A stretch of 51,976 bases of DNA from Phycisphaerales bacterium (GTDB lineage: Bacteria > Planctomycetota > Phycisphaerae > Sedimentisphaerales > Anaerobacaceae), in assembly GCA_030602885.1 (NCBI GenBank), contig JAUVYV010000024.1, forward strand, positions 1 through 51,976. The letters are read 5' to 3'. Below the pieces are notes generated by a model. The model did no database searches, had not been told where the DNA came from, and saw only the letters and a program-made list of their open reading frames with translations. Below are positions 36,396-46,755 of this stretch, piece by piece; position 1 is the first letter of the stretch, and each line of letters starts with the position of its first letter. Position numbers and translations under genes: made by a program.

Positions 36396-36566
36396 CTATT
36401 TACGTCGCAGCTTGTGTGCGGTGTGCTTGCGCTCGCTCTTACAGAACTTCTTCAGCTCCAGCTTAGGTGTGCCTTCCGCCACGCTGACACTCGTGCGGTA
36501 ATTCCTTTGACCGCACTCTTTGCACTCAAGCCAGACATATTCTCTTTTGCTCTTCTTCTTGGCCAT
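36396..36566 (-). CDS. rpmG: Ribosomal protein L33 (bL33)
   Basis: A 56-codon gene read directly from sequence: MAKKKSKREYVWLECKECG opens it and KFCKSERKHTAHKLRRK closes it, with a TAG stop. The first CxxC pair of the zinc ribbon is intact. In the second pair only one cysteine remains (C-K-S-E). The nearby histidines could substitute. It lies between tuf and tRNA-Trp, a common location. Confidence 0.93.
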   Translation of the reverse strand: MAKKKSKREYVWLECKECGQRNYRTSVSVAEGTPKLELKKFCKSERKHTAHKLRRK

Positions 36567-36696
36567 AAACCAGCCCCCGCCGCCCGGGTCCGCCCATTTT
36601 ATGAATTCTCCCTTAGCTCGCAGACATCAAATGCCAACCACCTTCTCGGCACCACCACAGTGACATCCGCACCGTTCAACCATTACTCGCCGATGT

Positions 36697-37908
36697 TTAT
36701 TCAATGATCTCAGTCACCACACCGGCGCCAACTGTTCGTCCCCCTTCTCGAATAGCGAACCGAAGACCATCCTCCATAGCAATCGGAGCTATGATTTCAA
36801 CCTCCATCGCTATATTATCGCCGGGCATGCACATCTCCGCACTCTTGCCTTCCCTGCTCTTCAACGCCTTCACTGCCCCGGTCACATCGGTCGTACGGAA
36901 GTAAAACTGCGGTTTGTAACCCGCAAAGAACGGCGTATGACGACCGCCTTCCTCTTTGGTCAGGACATAGACCTCCGCCACAAACTTCGTATGAGGCGTA
37001 ATACTGCCCGGAGCCGCAACCACCTGACCTCGCTCCAGGTCTTTCTTCTCAACGCCGCGAAGCAGAATACCGATGTTGTCACCGGCCTGACCTTCATTGA
37101 GCGTCTTATTGAACATCTCTACGCCGGTCACGACCGTCTTGCGCGTCTCGGTAAGACCGACGACCTCGATCTCCTCGCCCACGCGGACGACGCCTCGCTC
37201 GACACGGCCCGTACCAACCGTACCACGGCCCTTGATGCTGAACACATCCTCAACCGGCATAAGGAACGGTTTGTCCACGTCTCGCTCCGGAACCGGGAAG
37301 TAGCTGTCGACCGCCTCCATCAGCTCATCAACGCACTTGCACGCCTCGTCGTCCTTGCCCTCGCTCTCCATCGCCTTAAGCGCCGAACCTTTAATGATGG
37401 GAATATCGTCGCCCGGAAATTCATATTTGTTCAGCAGATCTCTTACCTCAAGCTCGACCAGCTCGAGCAGCTCCGGATCATCAACCATATCCACCTTGTT
37501 GAGAAAAACAACGACTCTCGGCACGTTCACCTGACGCGCAAGCAGGATATGCTCACGGGTCTGAGGCATCGGGCCGTCGTTGGCCGCGACTACCAGAATC
37601 GTACCATCCATCTGGGCAGCCCCGGTAATCATGTTCTTGATGTAGTCGGCATGGCCGGGACAGTCAACATGAGCATAATGACGCTTGTCTGTCTCATATT
37701 CCACGTGAGCGGTGTTTATCGTTATGCCACGCTCCTTCTCTTCCGGCGCATTGTCTATCTCCTCAAACTTCTTGATGTTGCCTTTGCCGGCTTTGCAAGC
37801 TAATCGCATCGTAATCGCCGCCGTCAATGTCGTCTTGCCGTGGTCAATGTGACCAATTGTCCCAATGTTTATATGGGGTTTCGTTCGCTCGAATACCGCC
37901 TTAGCCAT
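36697..37908 (-). CDS. tuf: Elongation factor Tu
   Basis: Delivers aminoacyl-tRNA to the ribosome. The start [20 protein letters not shown] at 37908 fits the family and has GGAGG upstream (11 nt); the longer frame adds six residues. G motifs: [17 protein letters not shown] and NKVDMVDD. Domain II and III motifs include [10 protein letters not shown] and [10 protein letters not shown]-like [17 protein letters not shown]. About 403 residues. It heads the supercluster after tRNA-Thr; no second tuf is present in the window. Confidence 0.98.
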   Translation of the reverse strand: MAKAVFERTKPHINIGTIGHIDHGKTTLTAAITMRLACKAGKGNIKKFEEIDNAPEEKERGITINTAHVEYETDKRHYAHVDCPGHADYIKNMITGAAQMDGTILVVAANDGPMPQTREHILLARQVNVPRVVVFLNKVDMVDDPELLELVELEVRDLLNKYEFPGDDIPIIKGSALKAMESEGKDDEACKCVDELMEAVDSYFPVPERDVDKPFLMPVEDVFSIKGRGTVGTGRVERGVVRVGEEIEVVGLTETRKTVVTGVEMFNKTLNEGQAGDNIGILLRGVEKKDLERGQVVAAPGSITPHTKFVAEVYVLTKEEGGRHTPFFAGYKPQFYFRTTDVTGAVKALKSREGKSAEMCMPGDNIAMEVEIIAPIAMEDGLRFAIREGGRTVGAGVVTEIIE

Positions 37909-38057
37909 CGTAATATAAACCTCCAATATGCACTGTTAGTACCTTTTCCGTATCCGACCCGATTCTGCAAATACCGCCCTCGAACCCGAATATATCTTAA
38001 CTCACAGACGGGACATGGATTCCTTCGTTGACATCCCGACCTGACCTCTCTGCACTT

Positions 38058-38129
<72 letters not shown>

Positions 38130-38294
38130 AAAACAACCATTTCCCGCGGACCCCGGCACAAGCACCAACCAACACAACCAGGCACCTTCGCCCGATTCCC
38201 GCGCCTGCTGAAAAAGCAACACAGCCGCGCCTGCCGCCCCGAAAAACTACACTGCCAGCGCAGGATATCCTGAGTAACTTAATGTGAACACAGT

Positions 38295-38323
38295 AGTTTA
38301 TAGAAATACATGCCGGAGTGCAA
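38295..38323 (-). promoter_or_regulatory. Head promoter of the tRNA-Thr/tuf/rif cluster
   Basis: On the minus strand TTGCAC (38323-38318) is followed after 17 nt by TAAACT (38300-38295). AT-tracts just upstream (about 38338-38368) could act as an UP element. A perfect 12-bp palindrome CAGGATATCCTG (38261-38272) follows the -10 by about 23 bp. The rest of the 330-bp gap between tRNA-Thr and the HEAT gene (38130-38458) shows no gene. Confidence 0.65.
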
Positions 38324-38458
38324 ACACAAAAAGTGTGGAAAAATTCAAAAAAATTAAAAATTTTTCAACTATCACGTGCATACTCAACAATCCTGAATCG
38401 CACGCCCACCATCTCCACCCGACCAAACAGGCACCGACCAATTGCCAACTGTCCCTGC

Positions 38459-40756
38459 CTATTCACCGGCCTTTCCGACCTCCACAGACACTTTGGCCCC
38501 TCTGACATGCTCAACCCAGGCCTTAATCTGCGCCTTCCACATCGGTCTGTTCTCACCGGCCTCTATCTTCTCCAGCACCTCCAAAACCTCACCAGGGTCC
38601 ACGCCACTGGCCGGATTGGCAAAAAATTGCTCAATACACCTCACAACAATATCGTCCGCGCCTAAGTCCTTCTCCAACAATCGGTTAGCAACAATCTGCC
38701 CTACCGCCCGATGATTACCCCATCGCAGGAAGACATCCACAAGCATATCCAGCATTTCATCCTTTTGCTCGGGCGTCTCGGCGGACTGAAGCAGCGAGCC
38801 TATATACTCGGCTGCACGTTCGTACTGCCCACCGCTGCTGTAAACCGAAGCCAGGTGCTTTTTCACGGCATTGAGCATCTTAGTCTTATTCTCCGCCGCT
38901 GCCTTATTCTCGGCCAGTTCCAAAAACGAGCCCCACTGTTCGTCCGACAATTGTCCGGCGGCGCGGCGGGACTCGAACCTGCTCAGCCAGGCACCCACTA
39001 CAACGCAATCGGAGCCGTCAAATATCCGCAACATTGCCTGCCACGCGGGGCCGCTCTCGGAGTTTGCGCCTATCTTCTCAAAAAGCCAGACCAAATCCTC
39101 CTTGCTGCCAACCTCACCGGCAAGGGCTATGATTTTCTTCCTGATTACTATGCTGCGGTCGTTGGTGAAGTCTTTTCTCACCAGCTTCAGCGCCCTGGTC
39201 TTGTCGATATTGGCCAATCCATCGACCGCCGCCTGCCTGACCAAATCCGCATCGTCGGCAAGCGACTTTTCGAACAAAGGCCCAAATTGCCTGGCCGCCT
39301 CCGTCTTGTAGGAGCTTTGTGCGCACAGCCCGGCCATGACACCGAGCAGCTCACCGCGGAGACCGCCACCATCGGCGTCCTTCGTTCTCTTATACCGCTC
39401 TGCCAGTAAACCAAGATACCTGCCTACTCCCTCAGCCGCCAATCCATCCGCCTCGAGCAGTTTCGCTATCACCTCGGCGCCTCTCTGAGAAGGACGGGTA
39501 TTTTCGTCCGCAAGATATGATGCGGCCCACTGCAACGTCGCGCCGCGAATCTCCGGCGCGAGCTGCACGCCTGACGTGGGCAACAGAGCATAGTGACAGG
39601 CCCCGCCCAGCGCAATAAAGAGCTCCAGTTTGACTTCTTCGTCCTGTTCGACGTTAAGACGGTCAAGGAGACGCTCGGCTGAACTCAGCTCTCCCATCAA
39701 AGACAACAATCTCGCCGTTCTTAGCCGCACCTCCCCGTTCTCGTCGGAAATCATACCTACCAGAATCGGTCCCAAATCGGCAGGCAGCTTCGACTGCGTC
39801 CCCAAACGCCACTGTGAGACCTTTTCGAGAGACCACAACCTTACCGCCGCGTCGAGACTACCGAGATGTCCGACCAGAAATGCGCCCTTGGCGCTATCGT
39901 CCTTGATGCCGCCGTATATCGTATCCAGTGCCCCCAAATACAGCTTGCGCATCCGCTCAAGCTTGCGCTCAAGCTCGCTGACGTGTGCTTCCTGAAGCAC
40001 CAGCCACTCCTGCTGGAATCGCTCTATACCCTTTTGTCGCAGCTCGGCAATGATCCGTTTCCTTGCCTCGGAGCTCTTAGCGGTCGGTATTCCAAGGGAC
40101 CTCAGCGCCTCCTCCGCAGCCTGCGCGACCTGCTGCTCGTCGTCATCCAAAAGGTTCATCAGATAAGAAATCGCCCGCATATCAAGCTGAAGCTTGAGGG
40201 CGTATATTGCGTTGAGTCTTGCCCGAACCGGCACGGACTTATCGGAAACAAGCGTCTCAAGATGTGTCGATAGCTCGTCATATTCAAAGAGCAGCGTCGC
40301 TTCGGCCGAAAGCTTCGCCACCGCCGAATCTTCGGTCCGAATCACCTCAATCAGCGGCTCGATGAATTCTCCCTTATCCATGACAGTTCTGCCGGTCCTT
40401 CTCGTCCGGCTCAGCGCTGCGCAGACGGCTGCACGCGCAACACTATTCTCAGACTGTTTTAACGCATTGAGCAGGACCCTTCTTGCGAGAGGATTATCGC
40501 TGAACAGCATTATCGCGGCGGCATCGGTCCGAATCTCTTCGCTGGCCCCTCGGAGCAATGCGTCACGATTAATTCTCAATTGCGTATCGACTTCCGCCTC
40601 GGTCACGACCTCTTCGACCGTGGGCGCCGGCTTTTGTGCGCTCACACTGACCTGCTGGCAGCCAACCGCCAACAACAACAAAACAAGATGCACCTTCCTA
40701 CCAGCCATTGCTAACGACCTCAGTATCCTTCTGCCGGGAGATTTCAAACACTTCAT
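38459..40756 (-). CDS. HEAT-repeat lipoprotein
   Basis: A 765-codon protein. A hydrophobic segment ends in the lipobox LLAVGC, so it is probably exported and lipid-anchored. If translation starts at the internal ATG 40708, this segment forms a short, canonical 17-residue signal. The rest is alpha-helical with repeats such as LARRVLLNALKQSENSVARA and RTARLLSLMGELSSAERLLD, typical of HEAT-like scaffolds. Similar segments recur along the length. Late helices (AAENKTKMLNAVKKHLASVY) look TPR-like. It lies 78 bp downstream of xerD on the same strand. A ligand or partner cannot be inferred. Confidence 0.75.
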   Translation of the reverse strand: MKCLKSPGRRILRSLAMAGRKVHLVLLLLAVGCQQVSVSAQKPAPTVEEVVTEAEVDTQLRINRDALLRGASEEIRTDAAAIMLFSDNPLARRVLLNALKQSENSVARAAVCAALSRTRRTGRTVMDKGEFIEPLIEVIRTEDSAVAKLSAEATLLFEYDELSTHLETLVSDKSVPVRARLNAIYALKLQLDMRAISYLMNLLDDDEQQVAQAAEEALRSLGIPTAKSSEARKRIIAELRQKGIERFQQEWLVLQEAHVSELERKLERMRKLYLGALDTIYGGIKDDSAKGAFLVGHLGSLDAAVRLWSLEKVSQWRLGTQSKLPADLGPILVGMISDENGEVRLRTARLLSLMGELSSAERLLDRLNVEQDEEVKLELFIALGGACHYALLPTSGVQLAPEIRGATLQWAASYLADENTRPSQRGAEVIAKLLEADGLAAEGVGRYLGLLAERYKRTKDADGGGLRGELLGVMAGLCAQSSYKTEAARQFGPLFEKSLADDADLVRQAAVDGLANIDKTRALKLVRKDFTNDRSIVIRKKIIALAGEVGSKEDLVWLFEKIGANSESGPAWQAMLRIFDGSDCVVVGAWLSRFESRRAAGQLSDEQWGSFLELAENKAAAENKTKMLNAVKKHLASVYSSGGQYERAAEYIGSLLQSAETPEQKDEMLDMLVDVFLRWGNHRAVGQIVANRLLEKDLGADDIVVRCIEQFFANPASGVDPGEVLEVLEKIEAGENRPMWKAQIKAWVEHVRGAKVSVEVGKAGE

Positions 40757-40834
40757 AATAATCTAAACACCGTCCTAAGTCAATTTCCGCCTGCTCGGCG
40801 TATGGCGTCATCATCCTCCTCGCACCATTTACTT

Positions 40835-41773
40835 TCACTGTCGCGGATGGTACTTCCTGTGAATCGCCCTAAGACGCTGCTGGTCAACGTGTGTATAAAT
40901 CTGTGTCGTGGCTATGTCCACGTGCCCTAACATTTCCTGAACGCTCCTTAAGTCTGCGCCGCCGGCCAACAGATGTGTGGCGAAGCAATGGCGCAACGTA
41001 TGCACGGTGAGATTTCGCGACATACCCGCACGGGCTGCGTATTTTTTCACGAGCCGCCAGATTTCAATACGGCCCATCGGCCTGCCTGTTCGCGAAAGCA
41101 GTAACGCCTCGCCACTAAAGGGTTTAGCGAGGGTTGGCCTGAGCCGGCGTAGATACTGCTCTGTGGCGGCTGTGGCGGGCTTATTAATGGGCACGATGCG
41201 CTCTTTGCTGCCCTTACCGATGCAGCGTAAATAACCGATATCGAGGTTCAAATCGCCGATTTTGAGCGTTGCGACCTCGCTGGCGCGGATTCCGGTGGCG
41301 TAGAGCAGCTCGAGCATTGCCCTGTCGCGGAGGTAGAATGGCTCTTTGGGCGATGGCGCATTGAGTAGATCGAGGACCTGCTTTTGGCTGGCGATGGTGG
41401 GTAGTTTTTGCCAAAGTTTAGGCCCTTCAAGGACTTGCGCGAAGTCGTTCTGGATTTGGCCGGTCATTTTGCAGTAGCGCAAGAGCATTCTGATTGCGAC
41501 GAGGGCGCGTTTCATGGAGGCCTCGGCGGTGCTGACTTTGCCTAATTTGACGAGGTACTGCTGGATAACGACTGGTTGGAGCTGCTGTAAGTTGTTGATT
41601 TTGCTGGCTTTACAGTATCGGAGGAAGTCGCGGAGGTCTCGACCATAGGCCTGGATGGTGTTGTCGGCGAGGCCGGCCTCGATTTCGAGGTAGCTGAGGA
41701 AGTCCTTTACCATTTGGCCTAAGGGGAGTGTAAGTATTTTATCGGCAATGGTTTGCGCCTGTGCGGACGGCAT
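40835..41773 (-). CDS. xerD: Tyrosine recombinase XerD-like
   Basis: A site-specific recombinase of the XerC/D family, usually acting with a partner at dif to resolve chromosome dimers. The start MPSAQAQT (41773) is preferred; the longer frame (41803) adds ten residues. Counting from that longer start, the catalytic residues are Arg173 (ATGIRASEV), Lys197 (GKGSKER), His268 and Arg271 (HTLRHCFATHLL), His294 (MLGHVDIATT) and Tyr303 (QIYTHV). The N-terminal core-binding domain is intact. XerC versus XerD cannot be separated firmly without a search. No phage genes lie nearby, so a housekeeping role is likely. Confidence 0.9.
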   Translation of the reverse strand: MPSAQAQTIADKILTLPLGQMVKDFLSYLEIEAGLADNTIQAYGRDLRDFLRYCKASKINNLQQLQPVVIQQYLVKLGKVSTAEASMKRALVAIRMLLRYCKMTGQIQNDFAQVLEGPKLWQKLPTIASQKQVLDLLNAPSPKEPFYLRDRAMLELLYATGIRASEVATLKIGDLNLDIGYLRCIGKGSKERIVPINKPATAATEQYLRRLRPTLAKPFSGEALLLSRTGRPMGRIEIWRLVKKYAARAGMSRNLTVHTLRHCFATHLLAGGADLRSVQEMLGHVDIATTQIYTHVDQQRLRAIHRKYHPRQ

Positions 41774-41993
41774 ATTGGGACCCTGTAAGAACAATGTTAC
41801 CACTGAGTTATCGGCGTCAAAAGGGGCTTGTCTTTAGCGTGTCTGCAGCGTTAATGTGGGCAAAAAACGCAATTTTAGAAGGGCGTTGGGGTAATGAGGA
41901 CCTTTGATATTGGGGAGTATTATAGAGATTATTGCCTTCCTTTATTACCAGCTTGCGCTGTAGTTTCAATATAACAGATTATGCCCTTCTGCT

Positions 41994-43391
41994 CTACTGC
42001 GCCGAGATATCCACACATATCATTCGTTTCAAATCACGCAAAATAAGCCGACCCTCCGCTGCCGTCATTGGTCCCCACGAATCAGGCCCGTCGAGCAGCT
42101 TTGCCTGTGACAACTGCACATAGCTTCTCGGCGTTGCCTCCGCAAGCGTCAGCAAACCCGAGTCATCCATCACATAAATCAGCCCGTTCACAATCATATA
42201 AGGCCCTAATCCGAACTTCTTCGCACTGCTGCTCGCCCACACAACATTGCCCGAAGTATCCAGACAGCAGAGCTGGCCGTCGGGACGAACCCCGTAGATA
42301 TAGCCCTCATAAAATATCGGAGTCTGCTGAGGCGAGCCGAACACCTCCGGCCCCAGCTTGAATGCCGTCTCAACGACTATCGTGTCCCCTTCTTTGAGAA
42401 GCCGAAGCATCATACTCCCCGAGTTGTACCCCCCTGAAAGAAAAATAAGACCGTCACCGATAACAAGAGGTGACGGAATATTCGCTATTTGAATCTTCCA
42501 TTCGTTCGTCTCCCACAAAATCGCCCCGTCCTTCGCCGAAACGCCCGCCACCCCACCGCTGCCGCAATACACATACATCCGCTCGCCGCCGAACTCCATC
42601 GGCATTATAGACGAGTGCGTCATCTTCCAGCCGTTTGGGTTCGCGCTCTCCCAGATAATCTCGCCGGTTGTGCAATCGACCGCCATCAAAAGCGCATCGG
42701 CGCCGGGTGCCAGTATTACCTTACCATCCTCAACAAGCGGGCACTGACCCGCATACCACGGCGGAACCTTCGCCCCGAACTCGCGCACCAAATCAAGCAT
42801 CCAGTAATGCTCGCCCGTATTCGCCTCAAGACAGCTCACGTGACACTTCGGCCCCATCGCCACAACAAACTTCTCCGTAACCGTAGGAACCGTCCGGCTC
42901 ATACCATGGTTCCGCTTGACCTTGACCGGATACGAGTATCGCCAAATCTCCTTGCCGTCCGCAAGCGACAGGCACCTTATCGCATCGGCTCGGCTTTCCT
43001 GGTCATAGTCAATCATAAAGACCTTGCCGTTCATAACCGCCGCCCCCGCGTACCCTTCCCCCACGTCTATAGACCAAAGAACCGCCGGCCCCGCCTCGGC
43101 CCAGCTCCGCGAAAGCTCGACATCCACTTTCGCGATATTATCGAAATTCGCACCCCTAAAGCGAGGCCAATAACCACCAAGGTCCGAGCCGGCCCCATCC
43201 GATGTCGTCAGCGTACCCTCGATCGGCCCCGAATCTGCCTCACCAGCCGTCTCAGCAGGGCTTCCATCCGCACCCGGAACTCTCAAAGCCAAATCCACCG
43301 CCGGGTCGTGATGTACCCAGCTATATAGCAGCACTCCGCCCACTACTATCAATACCGCCGCAGCCAAATTCGCAGTCCACGCATTCTTCAT
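41994..43391 (-). CDS. PQQ-like beta-propeller membrane-anchored protein
   Basis: A single N-terminal helix (about residues 8-27) is followed by a low-complexity linker and a PQQ-type/BamB-like propeller. Repeated units of the form 'GEIIWESANP', 'DGAILWETNE' and 'SGNVVWASSS' mark the blades, each followed by a new strand (for example DGLIFLSGGY). It is probably periplasmic. It lies 26 bp downstream of the permease gene and is the last gene of the ABC operon. It shares the propeller design with the operon's first gene. No catalytic motif was found. Confidence 0.8.
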   Translation of the reverse strand: MKNAWTANLAAAVLIVVGGVLLYSWVHHDPAVDLALRVPGADGSPAETAGEADSGPIEGTLTTSDGAGSDLGGYWPRFRGANFDNIAKVDVELSRSWAEAGPAVLWSIDVGEGYAGAAVMNGKVFMIDYDQESRADAIRCLSLADGKEIWRYSYPVKVKRNHGMSRTVPTVTEKFVVAMGPKCHVSCLEANTGEHYWMLDLVREFGAKVPPWYAGQCPLVEDGKVILAPGADALLMAVDCTTGEIIWESANPNGWKMTHSSIMPMEFGGERMYVYCGSGGVAGVSAKDGAILWETNEWKIQIANIPSPLVIGDGLIFLSGGYNSGSMMLRLLKEGDTIVVETAFKLGPEVFGSPQQTPIFYEGYIYGVRPDGQLCCLDTSGNVVWASSSAKKFGLGPYMIVNGLIYVMDDSGLLTLAEATPRSYVQLSQAKLLDGPDSWGPMTAAEGRLILRDLKRMICVDISAQ

Positions 43392-43416
43392 CTATAACTC
43401 TCGCCTGTGCAAAACC

Positions 43417-46400
43417 TCATTCGTCACGAAGCCCGTCAAGCAAATCACCCTTAAGTGCGAACGTCGCAGCTAACCATATCCACCCCAAACCGCTGACTAA
43501 TATCGCCGTCACCGTCAATGCCAGCGACAAATACGGAATCTGAGCACCCGGCGATGCAAGCACAGGCCCCACTGCAACCAGCGCTGCGACTGTCCCAATC
43601 GCCAGGCCCGCGACCATCAGCCCGCTGTGCTCGTAAAACACCATCCGCTTTAAGCTTGCACGCTCGAACCCAACCGCCCGCAGCATCGAAAGCTCCCCGC
43701 GCCTGTCGAGCACGTTGCGAAGCACAACAAGCCCCAGACCAATACTGCCCAAAATCATCCCCAGACCGCCTAACATCTGAAATATCGATAGATACGTATT
43801 CTCAACCGCACTGAACGCCGCAAGCCGTTCCCTGGCGCTCGTCACCTCCAGCCCGAAGTCCCTCAGTCCCCGCGAAAGCTCCTCCGAAACCTCCGCCCTT
43901 TCCTTCTCCGCCGCATCAATCAGAAAAACACGGTAACCCTCATCGGCAAACCGCTCGACAAAATCGCTCTCTGCAACCACCAAACTGCCCTGCAGTATCG
44001 AATTATTCAGCATTCCCACAAGCAAGACCTCGAAGCTGCGCCCGTTCTTGTCGGTATATACAATCGAATCCCCGACCGATTTGCCCAGCGCCCAGATAAT
44101 CGTGGCCGAGTCACCTACTGCCGCAATTACCCCCTCTCCCCACTTGCGCTCGAGCAATCCCCATCCATCCTCTATATTACCGCCTTCAATCGTTTTTGCA
44201 AATAGGAACGCCCCCCGTTTCTTCAGATGCTGCGGCTCAACGCCGAGCAGTCGCGGCCTTTGCGCACGATTCAAATTAAAACAGCTCGCGTCGTCACCGG
44301 TATGTACCTTCATCTGCACAAAATCGACATCGCCCAGCTTCTGCGAATCAAACCCGAGCCGTTCTCGACCCTCGCCGCTGTTCAAATCGTGCAAAATCGG
44401 TATCGCCGATTCTGCGTAAAATGCAAAACCACCTGTCCCCGACTCGCGTCTGTCCGCCTCTGCCAATGGATTATGCCTGTTCGCTCCCACCGCAATCACT
44501 AAAAACACACCGCACGCTAATAGCCAGACAACCGTAACGCTCCGCCCTCGCCGCCGCGTCGCATTTCGCATGCTAAGCCCCGCCACCGAATCAGCCGGCC
44601 TGCGCATCCCCGCCCCGACCAACGTCAATACCGCCTGGCTCAGACCAAGCCCGCCCACTAACAGCAGTGCACCTGCACCAAAAAAATAACCGGCAACTGC
44701 TTTGCTCGTACTGAGCGCCATCACAACCAAAAGCCCCACCGCACCCGCAAAACAAACCACCGCAAGCAGCAGTCCTCCCCTGCCCTCTGCTCGTTTGCCC
44801 GCTTGTCCCGGCACGCCGTAGGCACCGAGCCCGAAGAACTGCCACTCCGAATGTCCGGCTAACAGCTCATTGACGCTCCACCGAAACCTCCTGCGCACGC
44901 TAAGCCATATCGCAATCATCGATATCACTACCGCCGCCCCCATCCCCACAATCAGCGTCGAACCCCTCACATGAAAGACTATCTCGCTGCCGCTCACCGC
45001 TACCCGCCAGACCGTACCCAGCCCGTAAATCATCGCCCGCGTGTACAACAGCCCTGCCCCTGTCCCTGTTACCGCCCCGACAACAGCCAGAACTCCTCCT
45101 TCCAGCAGCAAAACACACCTCACCACCCGCGGCGAAAACCCCACCGCTCTCAACATTCCCATCTGCTGCGTCCGGCTCTCCACGCCAAAGACAAACAATA
45201 ATCCCATAAGAACAACCGCCGCCACTATCAAAAAGAAGCTAAAGCCCAGGAATAACTGTCCGAAATCCGTTCCCTCATCACCTGCCTTGACGCTCTGCGA
45301 ACGCACCGGCTCAAAAAACAATCCAACCGACGCCGGATTGACTGCACTCAATATCTTATTCGCCATTCCCTCTGCATCACTTTCCGCCCGATAGCGCACA
45401 GCCGTCAAGCCGCCGTACCTGTTCTGCCACATGCTCTGACCCGCCTCTAAGCTTACAAACGCCTTCGGTGTCCCCCTATACTTGTCCCAGTACGCCTCGT
45501 CTTTCGCGCGTATCTTATCTAAGTCAATCGGAATCCCCGGCTCCCAGTCCCGACAGTTCGCCACCTGCGACAGACCGGGAAACTCCGGCATCAGATTCAC
45601 ATCCGCCGCCATACCTTCAATTGCCACGACCTGCCTGACACGAAATGCGCGTTTCTCCTCGACCAGTTTGCGCATCGGCCCGACCACAAAATACCTCAAT
45701 TCAATCGTGTCCCCTGCCCCTGCCTCAAGGTCGTCGGCCAGCCACTTATTTATCACAATCTCGTCGTTTCGCATATCGGCGCCGATGATTCCGCCGGCAC
45801 CCTTTCCAATCGCACTAACCATCGAATAAGGCGTTGACTTGTCACCTAAGCGCAATTCATTTACAAAATAAGTCAGCACACCTATCGCACCGTCACCGGC
45901 CCCCGTCGCCGCCTGTGCCGGTACGTCCTCTATAAATACCCGCCTGCTGCGAAGCTCAAGACCACCGCTCGCCCCTAACCGCCTCAACTCAAGCCCGCTG
46001 TCTGCAAGCTGCCAACATTCGCCAATCGCCTTGTTCGCCGCCTCAACCGTCAGCTTGTCACCACCGTCCGCACCAGCCAAAAGCAGATTTGCCCTTCCAC
46101 CTTGCCCTATCTTATCGCCAAGCCAGCCGAGGCCCACAAAAGCATTCAACGCCGAAATCTGATTCGCCTGCAGACTGAAATTACCGAACGCCGATTCGTC
46201 CGCAACCGCCCCAACCTCCAATCGAAACGCTATCGACATATCCGTTTTCGGCGTCAGCACAATCTCCCGCGGCATCGCGCTCGGCCTGGCAATACGAAGC
46301 ACCACCTCCTCGCCCGCACCAACGCCTAACTTCTCCGCCAGTGCCGAATTCAATACAACCTTCTCGTCTGCCGCTACCGAAAGCGGATTCTCCGCCCCAC

Positions 46401-46755
46401 CAACTTTGTAGAATTGCTCGTCCACCCCCAAAACGTTGATGTTGTTCGCACGTCTCGACCCGTCACTATTCGAAATCAACCCTCGAATCTCAAGAACCGC
46501 TGCCGCCTCAGCTCCCAAATTCGTCCCGACATCACTCGCAAGAGCCGCCCTGAAGAATCTGTCCTGACCCACCACGGCAAGCTCCACCTTCCCTAAGCGT
46601 GCCTCCGCCGAGCTGACAAGCGTGTACCGAACCGAATCCCCCACAACCAAAGCGCCCGCCAGTATCGCCGTGCTCACCGCCGCCGCAAGCACAACGCCCA
46701 CATTCGTCCGCCAATAAAACAAAACGCTTCTATAGACTAACCGGAAAATATTCAT
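43417..46755 (-). CDS. FtsX-type ABC transporter permease (1112 aa)
   Basis: A MacB/LolCE-like permease with two FtsX modules in one chain. An N-terminal helix (VVLAAAVSTAILAGALVVGD) and a large periplasmic region precede the first core (FLGFSFFLIVAAVVLMGLLF with ESRTQQMGMLRAVGFSPRVV). A middle block of membrane helices follows. The second core (SIFQMLGGLGMILGSIGLGL) has DRRGELSMLRAVGFERASL. The duplicated ...MLRAVGF signature resembles the coupling segment of such permeases. It overlaps the ATPase stop codon by four bases. Expected role is mechanical, moving lipoproteins or envelope substrates rather than importing small solutes; substrate unknown. Confidence 0.88.
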   Translation of the reverse strand: MNIFRLVYRSVLFYWRTNVGVVLAAAVSTAILAGALVVGDSVRYTLVSSAEARLGKVELAVVGQDRFFRAALASDVGTNLGAEAAAVLEIRGLISNSDGSRRANNINVLGVDEQFYKVGGAENPLSVAADEKVVLNSALAEKLGVGAGEEVVLRIARPSAMPREIVLTPKTDMSIAFRLEVGAVADESAFGNFSLQANQISALNAFVGLGWLGDKIGQGGRANLLLAGADGGDKLTVEAANKAIGECWQLADSGLELRRLGASGGLELRSRRVFIEDVPAQAATGAGDGAIGVLTYFVNELRLGDKSTPYSMVSAIGKGAGGIIGADMRNDEIVINKWLADDLEAGAGDTIELRYFVVGPMRKLVEEKRAFRVRQVVAIEGMAADVNLMPEFPGLSQVANCRDWEPGIPIDLDKIRAKDEAYWDKYRGTPKAFVSLEAGQSMWQNRYGGLTAVRYRAESDAEGMANKILSAVNPASVGLFFEPVRSQSVKAGDEGTDFGQLFLGFSFFLIVAAVVLMGLLFVFGVESRTQQMGMLRAVGFSPRVVRCVLLLEGGVLAVVGAVTGTGAGLLYTRAMIYGLGTVWRVAVSGSEIVFHVRGSTLIVGMGAAVVISMIAIWLSVRRRFRWSVNELLAGHSEWQFFGLGAYGVPGQAGKRAEGRGGLLLAVVCFAGAVGLLVVMALSTSKAVAGYFFGAGALLLVGGLGLSQAVLTLVGAGMRRPADSVAGLSMRNATRRRGRSVTVVWLLACGVFLVIAVGANRHNPLAEADRRESGTGGFAFYAESAIPILHDLNSGEGRERLGFDSQKLGDVDFVQMKVHTGDDASCFNLNRAQRPRLLGVEPQHLKKRGAFLFAKTIEGGNIEDGWGLLERKWGEGVIAAVGDSATIIWALGKSVGDSIVYTDKNGRSFEVLLVGMLNNSILQGSLVVAESDFVERFADEGYRVFLIDAAEKERAEVSEELSRGLRDFGLEVTSARERLAAFSAVENTYLSIFQMLGGLGMILGSIGLGLVVLRNVLDRRGELSMLRAVGFERASLKRMVFYEHSGLMVAGLAIGTVAALVAVGPVLASPGAQIPYLSLALTVTAILVSGLGWIWLAATFALKGDLLDGLRDE

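Noticed and set aside
41774-41993. TATAAT-like sequence (minus strand, 41919-41924) upstream of xerD
   Set aside because: No acceptable -35 at the right distance, so it was not listed as a promoter.
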